This document shows, piece by piece, positions 8,680-17,925 of a stretch of 64,000 bases of DNA. The notes under the pieces are model-generated. The model had not been told where the DNA came from and did not search any database. It worked only from the letters and a program-made list of their open reading frames with translations. The stretch is from Micromonospora sp. C31 (GTDB lineage: Bacteria > Actinomycetota > Actinomycetes > Mycobacteriales > Micromonosporaceae). The translations under genes and the position numbers were made by a program. Location of the stretch: NCBI RefSeq assembly GCF_018070575.1, contig NZ_JAGPXN010000027.1, positions 1-64,000 on the forward strand, given 5' to 3'. Position 1 is the first letter of the stretch. Every line of letters starts with the position of its first letter.

Positions 8680-10236
8680 ATGAGCCTGCCCGGATCCACC
8701 GTCCAGGTGCCTTCGACCGGAGTGACCCCCGGGTCCGACGGCGCCCGCGTCCACCTGTTCACCGCTGGCACGGTCGAGGAGTACCGGCGGGTGCTGGCCG
8801 AGGGGATCGGCCGGATCGCGACCCGGGTGGCCGAGGTGGACCGGCCGTTCACGGGCGCGACACCGGACGAGCTGGCACCGCGGATCGCCGGCATCGACCT
8901 GGACCGGCCGCTGGGCGACAGCGGCGCCGCCCTCGACGAGCTGCACGACGTCTACCTGCGCGACGCCGTCTACTTCCACCACCCCCGCTACCTGGCGCAC
9001 CTCAACTGCCCGGTGGTGATCCCCGCGCTGCTCGGCGAGGCGGTGCTCAGCGCCGTCAACTCCTCGCTGGACACCTGGGACCAGAGCGCCGGCGGCACCC
9101 TGATCGAGCGTCGGCTCATCGACTGGACCGCCGAGCGGATCGGCCTGGGGCCGGCCGCCGACGGTATCTTCACCAGCGGCGGGACCCAGTCCAACCTCCA
9201 GGCGATGCTGCTGGCCCGCGAGGAGACCTGCGCGAGCCTTGTCGGCCGGGCGACCGAGCGGCAGTCCCGCCCGGAGCTGCTGTCCCGACTGCGCATCCTC
9301 ACCTCGGCGGCCGGGCACTTCAGCGTGCAGAAGGCGGCCAAGCTGCTCGGCCTCGGCGCCGACGCGGTGGTCACCGTGCCCACCGACGCCGACCGGCGGA
9401 TGCGTACCGCCGACCTGGCCCGGGAGATCGCCCGGTGCCGGGAGGAGGGGCTGGTGGTGATGGCCGTCGTCGCCACCGGCGGCACCACCGACTTCGGCAC
9501 CATCGACCCTCTGCCGCAGATCGCCGACATCTGCGCCGCCGCCGGCGTCTGGCTGCACGTCGACGCCGCGTACGGCTGCGGGCTGCTGGTGTCGCCGACC
9601 CGGCGGCACCTGCTCGACGGCATCGAGCGGGCCGACTCGGTCACCGTCGACTACCACAAGTCGTTCTTCCAGCCGGTCAGCTCCAGCGCGCTGCTGGTCC
9701 GCGACCGGCGCGTGCTACGGCACGCCACCTGGCACGCCGACTACCTCAACCCCGCGCGCATGGTCGAGCAGCGCATCCCCAACCAGGTCGACAAGAGCAT
9801 CCAGACCACCCGCCGCTTCGACGCCCTCAAGCTCTGGCTGACCCTGCGGATCATGGGGCCGGACGCCATCGGCGCGCTCTTCGACGAGGTGGTCGACCGG
9901 GCCGCCGCCGCGTGGCAGCTGCTCACCGAGGACCCCCGCTTCGAGGTGGTGACCCGGTCGCAGCTGAGCACCGTGGTCTTCCGCTACCTGCCGGCCGCAG
10001 CCGGCCGGGAGGTCGTCGACGACGCCAACCTGTACGCCCGCGAGGCGTTGGCCGCCTCCGGCGCCGGCCTCGTCGCCGGCACCAAGGTCGACGGCGCGCA
10101 CTACCTCAAGTTCACCCTGCTCAACCCCGAGACCACGCTGGACGACATCGCCCACGTCCTCGACCTCATCGCCGAACACGCCGGCTGGTACGCCCGGACC
10201 AGGGCCACCGCCGAGCTGTCCTGCCCCGTCGGCTGA
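8680..10236 (+). CDS. desA: Lysine decarboxylase of desferrioxamine biosynthesis
   Basis: This PLP-dependent group II decarboxylase of 518 residues converts lysine to cadaverine, the first step to desferrioxamine. The PLP lysine is in DYHKSFFQP (~327), and the cofactor-binding block HVDAAYGCG lies upstream. The ATG at 8680 is preferred over an upstream in-frame GTG (8632) because a GAGGAC ribosome binding site precedes it. It is the first gene of desABCD plus an exporter, all on the plus strand, with a 28-nt gap to desB and overlaps thereafter. The overlapping iron box upstream implies induction when iron is low. Family, order and neighbours agree. Confidence 0.95.
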   Translation: MSLPGSTVQVPSTGVTPGSDGARVHLFTAGTVEEYRRVLAEGIGRIATRVAEVDRPFTGATPDELAPRIAGIDLDRPLGDSGAALDELHDVYLRDAVYFHHPRYLAHLNCPVVIPALLGEAVLSAVNSSLDTWDQSAGGTLIERRLIDWTAERIGLGPAADGIFTSGGTQSNLQAMLLAREETCASLVGRATERQSRPELLSRLRILTSAAGHFSVQKAAKLLGLGADAVVTVPTDADRRMRTADLAREIARCREEGLVVMAVVATGGTTDFGTIDPLPQIADICAAAGVWLHVDAAYGCGLLVSPTRRHLLDGIERADSVTVDYHKSFFQPVSSSALLVRDRRVLRHATWHADYLNPARMVEQRIPNQVDKSIQTTRRFDALKLWLTLRIMGPDAIGALFDEVVDRAAAAWQLLTEDPRFEVVTRSQLSTVVFRYLPAAAGREVVDDANLYAREALAASGAGLVAGTKVDGAHYLKFTLLNPETTLDDIAHVLDLIAEHAGWYARTRATAELSCPVG

Positions 10237-10264
10237 CGATCCGCCCCCCGCTCTGGAGAACCGC

Positions 10265-11563
10265 ATGTCGACGCACGACTTCATCGCCGTCGGGCTGGGC
10301 CCGTACAACCTGGGCCTGGCCTGCCTGACCGAGCCGATCGACGAACTCGACGGCGTCTTCCTGGAGGCGCGGGACGCCTTCAGCTGGCACCCCGGGATGC
10401 TGCTGGAGTCGACCCGCCTCCAGACGCCGTTCATCGCCGACCTCGTCACGCTCGCCGACCCGACCTCGCCGTACTCCTTCCTGAGCTACCTCAAGGAGTC
10501 CGGGCGGCTGTACCCGTTCTACATCCGGGAGAGCTTCTTCCCACTGCGCAGCGAGTACGACGACTACTGCCGCTGGGCCGCCGGCAAGCTCGACAGCATC
10601 CGGTTCGGGCAGCAGGTCACCGCCGTCGGGTACGACCCGGCCGACGAGCACTACACCGTCACGGCGACGGTGGCGGCCACGGGGGAGTCGGTCACCTACC
10701 GGGCCCGGCACCTGGTGCTCGGCACCGGCACCCCGCCGTACGTGCCGGACGCCTGCGCGGGGCTCGGCGGCGACGTGATCCACAACTCGCGGTACCTGGA
10801 GCACCGGGCGGCGCTGCGGGCGAAGCGGAGCATCACCGTGGTCGGCAGCGGGCAGAGCGCGGCCGAGATCTACCACGACCTGCTCGGCGACATCGACTCG
10901 CACGGCTACCAGCTCAACTGGGTGACCCGGTCGCCCCGGTTCTTCCCCCTCGAATACACCAAACTCACCCTCGAGATGACCTCGCCGGACTACGTGGACT
11001 ACTTCCACGCCCTGCCGGAGCAGACCCGCTACCGGCTGGAGTCCGAGCAGAAGGGGCTGTTCAAGGGCGTCAACGCCGACCTGATCAACGAGATCTACGA
11101 CCTGCTCTACGCCAAGAGCATCCCCGGCCCCGTCCGCACCCGGCTGCTGACCAACACCGAGCTGACCGCCGCCGCGTACGACGAGTCGAGTGGGACGTAC
11201 GCGCTGGGCCTGCGTAACGTCGAGCAGGAGCGCGACTTCACGCTGGACACCGAGGGGCTGGTGCTGGCCACCGGCTACCACTACCGGGTCCCGGAGTTCC
11301 TGGAGCCGGTGCGCGAGCGGATCCGCTGGGACGCGCACGGGCGCTTCGACGTGGCCCGCAACTACAGCATCGACCACACCGGACGCGGCATCTTCCTGCA
11401 GAACGCCGGCACCCACACGCACAGCGTCACCTCGCCCGACCTGGGCATGGGCCCGTACCGCAACTCGTGGATCATCCGGGAGCTGCTGGGCCGCGAGCAC
11501 TACCCGATCGAGAAGGGCATCGCCTTCCAGGAGTTCGGCGTGCCGGCCGGGGCCGCGTCGTGA
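10265..11563 (+). CDS. desB: Cadaverine N-hydroxylase (lysine N6-hydroxylase family)
   Basis: This 432-residue FAD- and NADPH-dependent N-monooxygenase converts cadaverine to N-hydroxycadaverine. The FAD motif GLGPYNLGLAC is at the N-terminus, the NADPH motif VVGSGQSAAEIY lies mid-protein, and the ATGYHY substrate/FAD loop lies near the C-terminus, as in IucD, PvdA and DesB. A GGAG ribosome binding site precedes the ATG. The stop overlaps the GTG of desC. Confidence 0.95.
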   Translation: MSTHDFIAVGLGPYNLGLACLTEPIDELDGVFLEARDAFSWHPGMLLESTRLQTPFIADLVTLADPTSPYSFLSYLKESGRLYPFYIRESFFPLRSEYDDYCRWAAGKLDSIRFGQQVTAVGYDPADEHYTVTATVAATGESVTYRARHLVLGTGTPPYVPDACAGLGGDVIHNSRYLEHRAALRAKRSITVVGSGQSAAEIYHDLLGDIDSHGYQLNWVTRSPRFFPLEYTKLTLEMTSPDYVDYFHALPEQTRYRLESEQKGLFKGVNADLINEIYDLLYAKSIPGPVRTRLLTNTELTAAAYDESSGTYALGLRNVEQERDFTLDTEGLVLATGYHYRVPEFLEPVRERIRWDAHGRFDVARNYSIDHTGRGIFLQNAGTHTHSVTSPDLGMGPYRNSWIIRELLGREHYPIEKGIAFQEFGVPAGAAS

Positions 11564-12135
11564 CCGAGGTGGTCCACCGCCGCCTCGACGACCGGCTCGG
11601 CGAGTTCGCCCTGCGTACCCTCGATCCGGACGCCGACGCGCCGCTGCTGCACCGCTGGGTGACCCACCCGAAGGCGGCGTTCTGGCTGATGCAGGACGCC
11701 GACCTGGCCCAGGTCGCCGAGGAGTACCGGCGGATCGCCGCGCACCCGCACCACGACGCGTTCCTCGGCCTGTACGAGGGCCGCCCGGCCTTCCTCGCCG
11801 AACGCTACGATCCCGCCCACGTCGAACTCGTCGGCCTGCACGACGCGGCCGACGGTGACGTCGGCATGCACTTCCTCTGCGCCCCAGCCGACGCTCCCCT
11901 GCACGGCTTCACCCTGGCGGTGATCACGACGGTGATGGCGTGGCTGTTCGCCGATCCGGCCACCCGCCGGGTCGTCGTGGAGCCCGACGTGCGCAACACG
12001 GCGGTGCACGCGCTCAACGCGGCCGTCGGCTTCACCGTGCTCGGCCCGATCCGCAAGCCCGAGAAGGACGCGCTGCTCAGCGTCTGCACCCGTGACCAGT
12101 TCCACGCCGCAACCCGAGGAGACGTGCCCGCGTGA
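11560..12135 (+). CDS. desC: N-hydroxycadaverine acyltransferase
   Basis: This 191-residue GNAT enzyme acylates N-hydroxycadaverine with acetyl-, succinyl- or longer acyl-CoA to give the hydroxamate units of desferrioxamine. Family motifs HRWVTHPKAAFW, GDVGMHFLC and VVEPDVRN are present. The GTG at 11560 is chosen because it overlaps the desB stop (GTGA) and gives the usual DesC length; an upstream in-frame ATG would lie 93 nt inside desB. DesC enzymes are known to tolerate different acyl donors, which matters because a DesC paralogue is encoded at 3862-4422. Confidence 0.93.
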   Translation: MTEVVHRRLDDRLGEFALRTLDPDADAPLLHRWVTHPKAAFWLMQDADLAQVAEEYRRIAAHPHHDAFLGLYEGRPAFLAERYDPAHVELVGLHDAADGDVGMHFLCAPADAPLHGFTLAVITTVMAWLFADPATRRVVVEPDVRNTAVHALNAAVGFTVLGPIRKPEKDALLSVCTRDQFHAATRGDVPA

Positions 12136-13949
12136 ACCCGCTCGCATCCGTGGCCCACCTGACGCCCGCGAACTGGGCCCACGCCAACCGGCTGCTGGTC
12201 CGCAAGGCGCTGGCCGAGTTCGCCCACGAGCGGCTCCTCGCGCCCGAGCCCGTCCCCGCCGACGAGCCCGCCGCCGCCGGCCCGGCCCCGCGGCGCTACC
12301 AGGTCCGTGGCGACGACGGGGAGGTCGTCTACCGGTTCACCGCGAGCCTGCTGGCCCTCGACCACTGGCACATCGACGCCGACAGCATCACCCGCCACCG
12401 CGGCGACACCGAACTGCCGCTGGACGCGCTGGCGTTCTGCCTCGACCTGCGGGGCGCGCTCGGCCTCACCGACCAGATCCTCCCCGTCTACCTGGAGGAG
12501 ATCAGCTCCACCCTGGCCAGCACCGCGTACAAGCTCGACAAGCCGGCCGTCAGCGCCGCCGAGCTCGCCGACGCGGACTTCCAGACCATCGAGACCCAGA
12601 TGACCGAGGGCCACCCCGGCTTCGTCGCCAACAACGGCCGCATCGGCTTCGGCGTCGACGAATACCGGGCGTACGCCCCGGAGGCCGGCAACCCGGTGCG
12701 GCTGATCTGGGTGGCCGCGCACCGCGACCGGACGACCTTCACCTGCGCCGCCGACCTCGACTACGACACGCTGATCCGCGCGGAACTCGGCGACGACACC
12801 CTCGCCCGGTTCGCCGACACCCTGACCGGGCTCGGCCTCGAACCGGCCGACTACCTGCTCGTCCCGGTGCACCCGTGGCAGTGGTGGAACAGGATCTCGG
12901 TCACCTTCGCCGCCGAGGTGGCGCAGCGGCGGCTGGTCTGCCTCGGTCCCGGCCCCGACGAATACCTGGCCCAGCAGTCCATCCGCACCTTCTTCAACGT
13001 CACCGACCCGTCCCGGCACTACGTCAAGACGGCGCTGTCCGTGCTGAACATGGGCTTCATGCGGGGGCTGTCGGCCGCGTACATGGAGGCCACCCCGGCC
13101 ATCAACGACTGGCTCGCCGAGCTGATCGACGGCGACGAGGTGCTCAAGGGCACCGGGCTGACGATCATCCGGGAGCGGGCCGCCGTCGGCTACCGGCACC
13201 TGGAGTACGAGGCGGCCACCGACCGGTACTCCCCGTACCGCAAGATGCTGGCCGCCCTGTGGCGGGAGAGCCCGGTGCCCGCCCTGGAGCCGGGCCGGCG
13301 GCTGGCGACCATGGCGTCGCTGCTGCACACCGACCGCGACGGCCGCTCGTTCGCCGCCGCGCTCATCGCCCGCTCCGGCCTGGCGCCGAAGGTGTGGCTG
13401 CGCCGCTACCTCGACGCCTACCTCACCCCGCTGCTGCACAGCTTCTACGCCCACGACCTGGCCTTCATGCCGCACGGCGAGAACGTCGTCCTCGTCCTCG
13501 ACGGCGCGACGGTCGAGCGGGCGATCTTCAAGGACATCGCCGAGGAGATCGTGGTGATGGACCCGGACGCCGACCTGCCCCCGCCGGTGCGGCGGGTGCG
13601 GGCCGACGTGCCGGAGGACATGAAGCTGCTGTCGATCTTCACCGACGTCTTCGACTGCTTCCTGCGCTACCTCGGCGCCATCCTCGTCACCGAGGACGTG
13701 CTCGACGAGGAGACCTTCTGGCGGACGGTCGCCGAGTGCGCGGCCGACTACGCCGACAGCGTCCCGCACCTCGCCGAGCGGCTGCGCCGCTACGACCTGT
13801 TCGCCCCGGAGTTCGCGCTGTCCTGCCTGAACCGGCTCCAACTGCGCAACAACCAGCAGATGGTCGACCTGGCCGACCCGTCGGCCGCGCTGCAACTGGT
13901 CGGCACCCTGACCAACCCCATCGCCCGCTTCGCCCCGGCCGCCCGATGA
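12132..13949 (+). CDS. desD: Desferrioxamine synthetase (IucA/IucC family NIS synthetase)
   Basis: This 605-residue NRPS-independent siderophore synthetase uses ATP to oligomerise and cyclise N-hydroxy-N-succinylcadaverine units into desferrioxamines. Typical IucA/IucC features include GHPGFVANNGRIGF (~160), VPVHPWQWW (~250), the RTFFNVTDPSRHYVKTALS stretch (~285-303) and the C-terminal HSFYAHDLAFMPHGENV region. The GTG at 12132 overlaps the desC stop, and the desD stop overlaps the ATG of the exporter. Size and context match DesD. Confidence 0.95.
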   Translation: MNPLASVAHLTPANWAHANRLLVRKALAEFAHERLLAPEPVPADEPAAAGPAPRRYQVRGDDGEVVYRFTASLLALDHWHIDADSITRHRGDTELPLDALAFCLDLRGALGLTDQILPVYLEEISSTLASTAYKLDKPAVSAAELADADFQTIETQMTEGHPGFVANNGRIGFGVDEYRAYAPEAGNPVRLIWVAAHRDRTTFTCAADLDYDTLIRAELGDDTLARFADTLTGLGLEPADYLLVPVHPWQWWNRISVTFAAEVAQRRLVCLGPGPDEYLAQQSIRTFFNVTDPSRHYVKTALSVLNMGFMRGLSAAYMEATPAINDWLAELIDGDEVLKGTGLTIIRERAAVGYRHLEYEAATDRYSPYRKMLAALWRESPVPALEPGRRLATMASLLHTDRDGRSFAAALIARSGLAPKVWLRRYLDAYLTPLLHSFYAHDLAFMPHGENVVLVLDGATVERAIFKDIAEEIVVMDPDADLPPPVRRVRADVPEDMKLLSIFTDVFDCFLRYLGAILVTEDVLDEETFWRTVAECAADYADSVPHLAERLRRYDLFAPEFALSCLNRLQLRNNQQMVDLADPSAALQLVGTLTNPIARFAPAAR

Positions 13950-15454
13950 CGAACACGACGCTCGCGCCGGCCGCCGGGGCGCCGGCCGGCGGTGCGGCCG
14001 GCCGGGTGCGCGGCCGGTGGCTGATCCTCGCCGTGCTCTGCCTCGCCCAGGTCACCGTGGTGCTCGACAACACGGTGCTGACCGTGGCGATCCCCGTGCT
14101 CACGACCGAGCTGGCCGCCAGCACCGCCGACGTGCAGTGGATGATCAACGCGTACGCGTTGGTCCAGTGCGGACTGCTGCTCACCGCGGGCAGCGCCGCC
14201 GACCGGTACGGCCGCCGCCGGATGCTGCTGGCCGGGCTCGTGCTGTTCGGGCTCGGCTCGCTGGCCGCCGGGCTCGCCCAGTCCAGCGGCCAGCTGATCG
14301 CGGCACGCGCCGGCATGGGGATCGGCGGCGCGCTGCTGGTCACCGCCACCCTCGCGGTGGCGATGCAGGTCTTCGACGACGCCGAGCGGACCCGGGCGAT
14401 CGGCCTCTGGGCGGCGGCGAGCGCCCTGGGGTTCGCCGCCGGGCCGCCCTTCGGCGGGCTCGTGCTCGCCCACCTGCCGTGGGGGGCGATCTTCCTGGTC
14501 AACGTCCCGATCGTGCTGGTCTGCCTGGTGGCGGCATGGGTGCTGGTGCCGGAGTCGCGCCAACCGGCCGGCGGACGCCTCGACCTGGGCGGGGTGCTGC
14601 TCTCCACGGCCGGCCTGACCGGGGTCGTCTACGCGATCATCGCCGGGCCGGAGCAGGGCTGGACCGCCGCCGGGGTGCTCGGCGCGGCGGTCGCCGGGGT
14701 GCTCCTGCTCGCCGCCTTCGTGGCCTGGGAGCGGCGGGTCGCCGACCCGATGCTCGACATGCACTTCTTCCGCAACCCCCGCTTCGTGGGCGCGGTCTCC
14801 GGGGTCGTCCTGATCACCTTCGGCGCCACCGGAGCGCTGTTCCTGCTGACCCAGCACCTCCAGTTCGTCCGTGGCTACCCGGCCTGGGAGGCGGGACTGC
14901 GGATGATGCCGTTCGCGCTCTCCATCGTGCTGCTGAACGTGGGCGGGATCGCCGCGCGGGTGATCCGCCGGCTCGGCCTGGCCTGGTCGATCGCCCTCGG
15001 CATGACGCTGCTCGCCGGCGGTCTCGCCCTGATCACCCACGCCCCGACGGACGGCTACGGGGTGCTGCTGCCTGGCCTGCTGGTGATGGGCGCCGGCTGT
15101 GCCGTGGCCAACCCGGCCATCGTCGAGGCCGTGATGAGCGCGATCCCGCCGGAGAAGGCCGGGGCCGGCGCCGGGGTCGACGGCACCATGACGGAGGTCG
15201 GCAGCAGCCTCGGCATCGCCGTGCTGGGCGCGATCCTCAACGCCCGGTTCGCCGCCCTGCTGCCCGCCGCCGTGGCCGGCGCCGGATCGTTTCCCGCCGC
15301 GGCGGCCGCCGCGCGGAGCGAGTCCGAGCGCGCGCTCGTCTCGGAGGCGTTCCGCTCCGCCCTGGAGACCGGCCAGACGGTCGGCGCCGTGGCCGTCTTC
15401 GCCGGTGGCTGCGTCGCCGCCGCGCTGCTGCGCCGGGCCGAGCGGGCCGGCTGA
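13946..15454 (+). CDS. MFS exporter of the DHA2 (14-TMS) family, likely siderophore efflux
   Basis: This 502-residue membrane protein has a 14-helix DHA2/EmrB-QacA layout. Motif A (SAADRYGRRRMLL) follows helix 2, and the helix 1 motif LDNTVLTVAIP is typical of drug:H+ antiporters. It is translationally coupled to desD (ATGA overlap) and ends the operon, which suggests export of newly made desferrioxamine. A broader drug-efflux role is possible. Confidence 0.8.
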   Translation: MTNTTLAPAAGAPAGGAAGRVRGRWLILAVLCLAQVTVVLDNTVLTVAIPVLTTELAASTADVQWMINAYALVQCGLLLTAGSAADRYGRRRMLLAGLVLFGLGSLAAGLAQSSGQLIAARAGMGIGGALLVTATLAVAMQVFDDAERTRAIGLWAAASALGFAAGPPFGGLVLAHLPWGAIFLVNVPIVLVCLVAAWVLVPESRQPAGGRLDLGGVLLSTAGLTGVVYAIIAGPEQGWTAAGVLGAAVAGVLLLAAFVAWERRVADPMLDMHFFRNPRFVGAVSGVVLITFGATGALFLLTQHLQFVRGYPAWEAGLRMMPFALSIVLLNVGGIAARVIRRLGLAWSIALGMTLLAGGLALITHAPTDGYGVLLPGLLVMGAGCAVANPAIVEAVMSAIPPEKAGAGAGVDGTMTEVGSSLGIAVLGAILNARFAALLPAAVAGAGSFPAAAAAARSESERALVSEAFRSALETGQTVGAVAVFAGGCVAAALLRRAERAG

Positions 15455-15530
15455 GGCCGCCCGGGTGTCCGGACCCGGCGTCTGGGCCCCGTCGGCCCGG
15501 CCCGGCAGTTGACCGGCGCGCGGGGGCGCG

Positions 15531-16091
15531 TCAGCCCCGGCGGAGCGTCCGTAGCGCGCCGGCCCAGGCGACCACCTCGTCGAGCATGGTGCCCAGGGCC
15601 TGCTCCTGGTGCGCCGCCGGCCGGAAGTCGCGGAAGTTGACGAAGTCGGTCGTCAGGGAGAGCGCGACCTGGGACCGGACGTCGGCCATCCCGACCTGCC
15701 CCAGCACCAGCCGCAGGTGCTCCGCCGCCCGGGTGCCGCCGTGCACGCCGTAGCTGACCAGGCCGGCCGAGGCGTGCTGCCACTCCTTGAACAGGAAGTC
15801 GACGGCGTCCTTCAGCGCGCCCGGGATGGAGTGGTTGTACTCCGGGGTGACGAAGACGAAGCCGTCGAACCCGGCGACGGTCGACGCCCAACGGCGTACG
15901 GCCGGGCGCCTCGACGGGGCCATCGACGGCGGCAGCACCTCGTCGAAGTGCGGCAGGTCGTGGTCGGCGATGTCGACCAGCTCGACCGTGGCGTCGCCCC
16001 GCTTGGCGGCGACGTCGGTCACCCAGCGGGCGACGGCGTCGGCCTTGCGGCCGGGCCGCGTGCTGCCGACGATGACACCGATCCTGACCAT
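15531..16091 (-). CDS. NAD(P)H-dependent FMN reductase
   Basis: This 186-residue flavodoxin-like reductase has the FMN phosphate loop GSTRPGRKAD at the N-terminus and the family motif TPEYNHSIPGALKDAVDF (~80-97). Such enzymes reduce free flavins or quinones with NAD(P)H. It is the last gene of a minus-strand operon starting at the aminoDHQ dehydratase gene (17925), only 12 nt after the ROK kinase gene. In this setting it could supply reduced flavin to an oxygenase or keep a hydroquinone-type ansamycin core reduced. That role is inferred from position only. Confidence 0.85.
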   Translation of the reverse strand: MVRIGVIVGSTRPGRKADAVARWVTDVAAKRGDATVELVDIADHDLPHFDEVLPPSMAPSRRPAVRRWASTVAGFDGFVFVTPEYNHSIPGALKDAVDFLFKEWQHASAGLVSYGVHGGTRAAEHLRLVLGQVGMADVRSQVALSLTTDFVNFRDFRPAAHQEQALGTMLDEVVAWAGALRTLRRG

Positions 16092-16103
16092 GGCTGATCT
16101 CCT

Positions 16104-17039
16104 CTACGGGGTGGGGGTGGGACGCACGGGGACCGGCGTGCCGGTCAGATCACGGGCCAGCTCCAGCGCGCCGTGCAGGGACGACGACGCGCCGAGGGCG
16201 GCGGCGCGCACCGGTGGCGCCGGTCGCCCGGGACGGCCGGCGGACCGGGCCCGCTCGGCGACGAGCGGCACGAAACCGGGCAGGCCGGCGGCGAAGCCGC
16301 CGCCCACGATCGCCAGCGCCGGGTCCAGCAGCTCGCCGAGGCTCACCACCGCCGCCGCCAGGGCCCGGCAGCTCGCGTCGACCGCCGCCACCGCCCAGGG
16401 CCGGCGCTCGTCGAGCCCCGCCCGCAGGTCGTCGAAGCTCACCTCGCCACCGGCGCCGGCGCCGGCCCGGCGCAGGGTGGCGGGGCCGGACGCGATCGAC
16501 TGGAGGCAGCCGCGCCGGCCGCAGTCGCAGCGCTCGCCGTCGAGGGCGACGACCATGTGACCGACCTCGGCGGAGGAGCGGCCAGGCACCGACCGCCCGG
16601 CCAGCACCACGCCGCCCCCGATCCCGGTGCCGACGCCCAGGTAGACCACGTCGTCCGCGCCGGCGCGGCGGGCCTCGGCCAGCGCGGCGAGGTCACCGTC
16701 GTCGGCGACGGCGGTCGCCGCGGCCGGGAAGAGGCGACGCAACGCGGCGGCGAGGTCGAGTCCCGCCCAGCCGGGCCGACCGGGCCAGGTGGTGACGGTG
16801 CCCGCCGGGTCCGTGGTCGCCGGCATCGCCACGCCGACCGCGCCCACCGGCCCCCACACCTCGCGCAGCAGGTCCACCTCGGCCGCCAGCGCGGCCAGGT
16901 CCGCGGCCGGGTCGGCGCCGCGCGGCCAGCGGAAGAGCCGGTCGTACGCCGGCCGGCCGGGCGCCTCCGCGCGCAGCGCCACCTTGGTACCGCCGACGTC
17001 GACGCCCAGCACACCGGGGGTCCGCTGTGGACCGGTCAC
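16104..17039 (-). CDS. rifN: ROK-family sugar kinase, likely kanosamine kinase (RifN-like)
   Basis: This 311-residue protein has the ROK ATP-binding motif GVDVGGTKVAL at the N-terminus, the catalytic region VADDGDLAALAEAR, and the zinc-binding ROK signature CDCGRRGC (~175). AHBA clusters carry a ROK kinase (RifN in rifamycin) that phosphorylates kanosamine at C6 on the way to aminoDAHP. Its place in the same operon as an aminoDHQ dehydratase and beside AHBA synthase supports that role here over ordinary glucokinase. It starts at a GTG (17039) 9 nt after the DoxX gene. Confidence 0.75.
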   Translation of the reverse strand: MTGPQRTPGVLGVDVGGTKVALRAEAPGRPAYDRLFRWPRGADPAADLAALAAEVDLLREVWGPVGAVGVAMPATTDPAGTVTTWPGRPGWAGLDLAAALRRLFPAAATAVADDGDLAALAEARRAGADDVVYLGVGTGIGGGVVLAGRSVPGRSSAEVGHMVVALDGERCDCGRRGCLQSIASGPATLRRAGAGAGGEVSFDDLRAGLDERRPWAVAAVDASCRALAAAVVSLGELLDPALAIVGGGFAAGLPGFVPLVAERARSAGRPGRPAPPVRAAALGASSSLHGALELARDLTGTPVPVRPTPTP

Positions 17040-17048
17040 GCCCGGGCC

Positions 17049-17402
17049 TCAGCCCTGGAGCACGTGCAGGACCACGAGCGCGACGGCCGCCACCGCGAAG
17101 ATCACCGGCGTCAGGGTCATCGGGGCCGGGTCCTTCGCACGGGCGTGGTAGACGACCGCGCCCACCATCTGCAGGGCGAGGCCGATCGCCGCCGCGATGC
17201 CCAACGGCGGCCACAGCAGACCGAGCAGCAGGCCGGCGACGGCGGCGAGTTCCAGGACCCCGAGCAGGCGCGTGAGCCCGGGCGAGACGCCGAGGTGGTC
17301 CATCCGTTCGCGCATCTGTGCCTGCCCGGTGAGCTTCGGCACGGCGGTGCCCAGGAACACCGCGGCGAGGATGAGGGTCAGGACGAGGATGGGAATGTGC
17401 AC
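17049..17402 (-). CDS. DoxX family small membrane protein
   Basis: This 117-residue protein has four hydrophobic helices and a DoxX-like layout (FLGTAVPKLTG after helix 1, GVLELAAVAGLLLGL for helix 2). DoxX relatives are linked to quinone or redox chemistry in the membrane, but most have no proven reaction. The GTG at 17402 is chosen because AAGGA lies 7 nt upstream and the first helix begins directly after it; a longer in-frame reading adds only low-complexity sequence. It sits between the dehydratase and kinase genes of the AHBA operon. Confidence 0.75.
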   Translation of the reverse strand: MHIPILVLTLILAAVFLGTAVPKLTGQAQMRERMDHLGVSPGLTRLLGVLELAAVAGLLLGLLWPPLGIAAAIGLALQMVGAVVYHARAKDPAPMTLTPVIFAVAAVALVVLHVLQG

Positions 17403-17493
17403 GTGGGGTCCTTCGGGGAGAGTCGGGACGTGCGGACGACCGTACCGCTGCCGCGGCGACGCCGACGGCACCGCACCGCCGGGCCTGCGGTCG

Positions 17494-17925
17494 TCACCGG
17501 ACGGTCGCGACGAGGGCGCGGGCGGCCAGCCGGTAGCCCAGCGACCCGAGCCCGACGATGACGCCACTGGCCAGCGGGGCGATCACCGAGTCGTGCCGGA
17601 AGCTCTCCCGGGCCCAGACGTTGGACAGGTGCACCTCGACGAAGGGTCGCGGGTAGTTCGCCAACGCGTCGCGCAGGCTCCAGCCCGCGATCATCAGGGC
17701 GCCCGGGTTGACGATGGCGCCCACGGTGTCGTAGCTGTTCTGGATCGCGCGGATCAGGGCGCCCTCGCAGTCGTGCTGTTCGGACACCACCCGCCAGCCC
17801 CGCTCGGCGATCTCCTCGCCGACCGCGCGTTCGATGTCGTCCAGCGTGTCGGTGCCGTAGACCTCCGGCTCCCGTCGGCCGAGGATGCCCAGGTTCGGGC
17901 CGTTCAGCAGCAACACGTCCGACAC
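17494..17925 (-). CDS. rifJ: Type II dehydroquinase, aminoDHQ dehydratase (RifJ-like)
   Basis: This 143-residue enzyme has all hallmarks of type II 3-dehydroquinate dehydratase: LNGPNLGILGRREPEVYG at the N-terminus with the catalytic Tyr, NPGALMIAGWSLRDAL mid-protein, and the EVHLSN block. In AHBA pathways this family dehydrates 5-amino-5-deoxy-3-dehydroquinate to aminodehydroshikimate. Its position, diverging from AHBA synthase, supports that substrate; the sequence alone would also fit the shikimate pathway. It is the first gene of the minus-strand operon that includes the kinase and FMN reductase. Confidence 0.88.
   Translation of the reverse strand: MSDVLLLNGPNLGILGRREPEVYGTDTLDDIERAVGEEIAERGWRVVSEQHDCEGALIRAIQNSYDTVGAIVNPGALMIAGWSLRDALANYPRPFVEVHLSNVWARESFRHDSVIAPLASGVIVGLGSLGYRLAARALVATVR

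Noticed and set aside
15461..15478. Small hairpin (CCGGGT/ACCCGG) after the siderophore exporter gene as a terminator
   Set aside because: The stem is only 6 bp and such hairpins are common by chance at this GC content, so it is not called.
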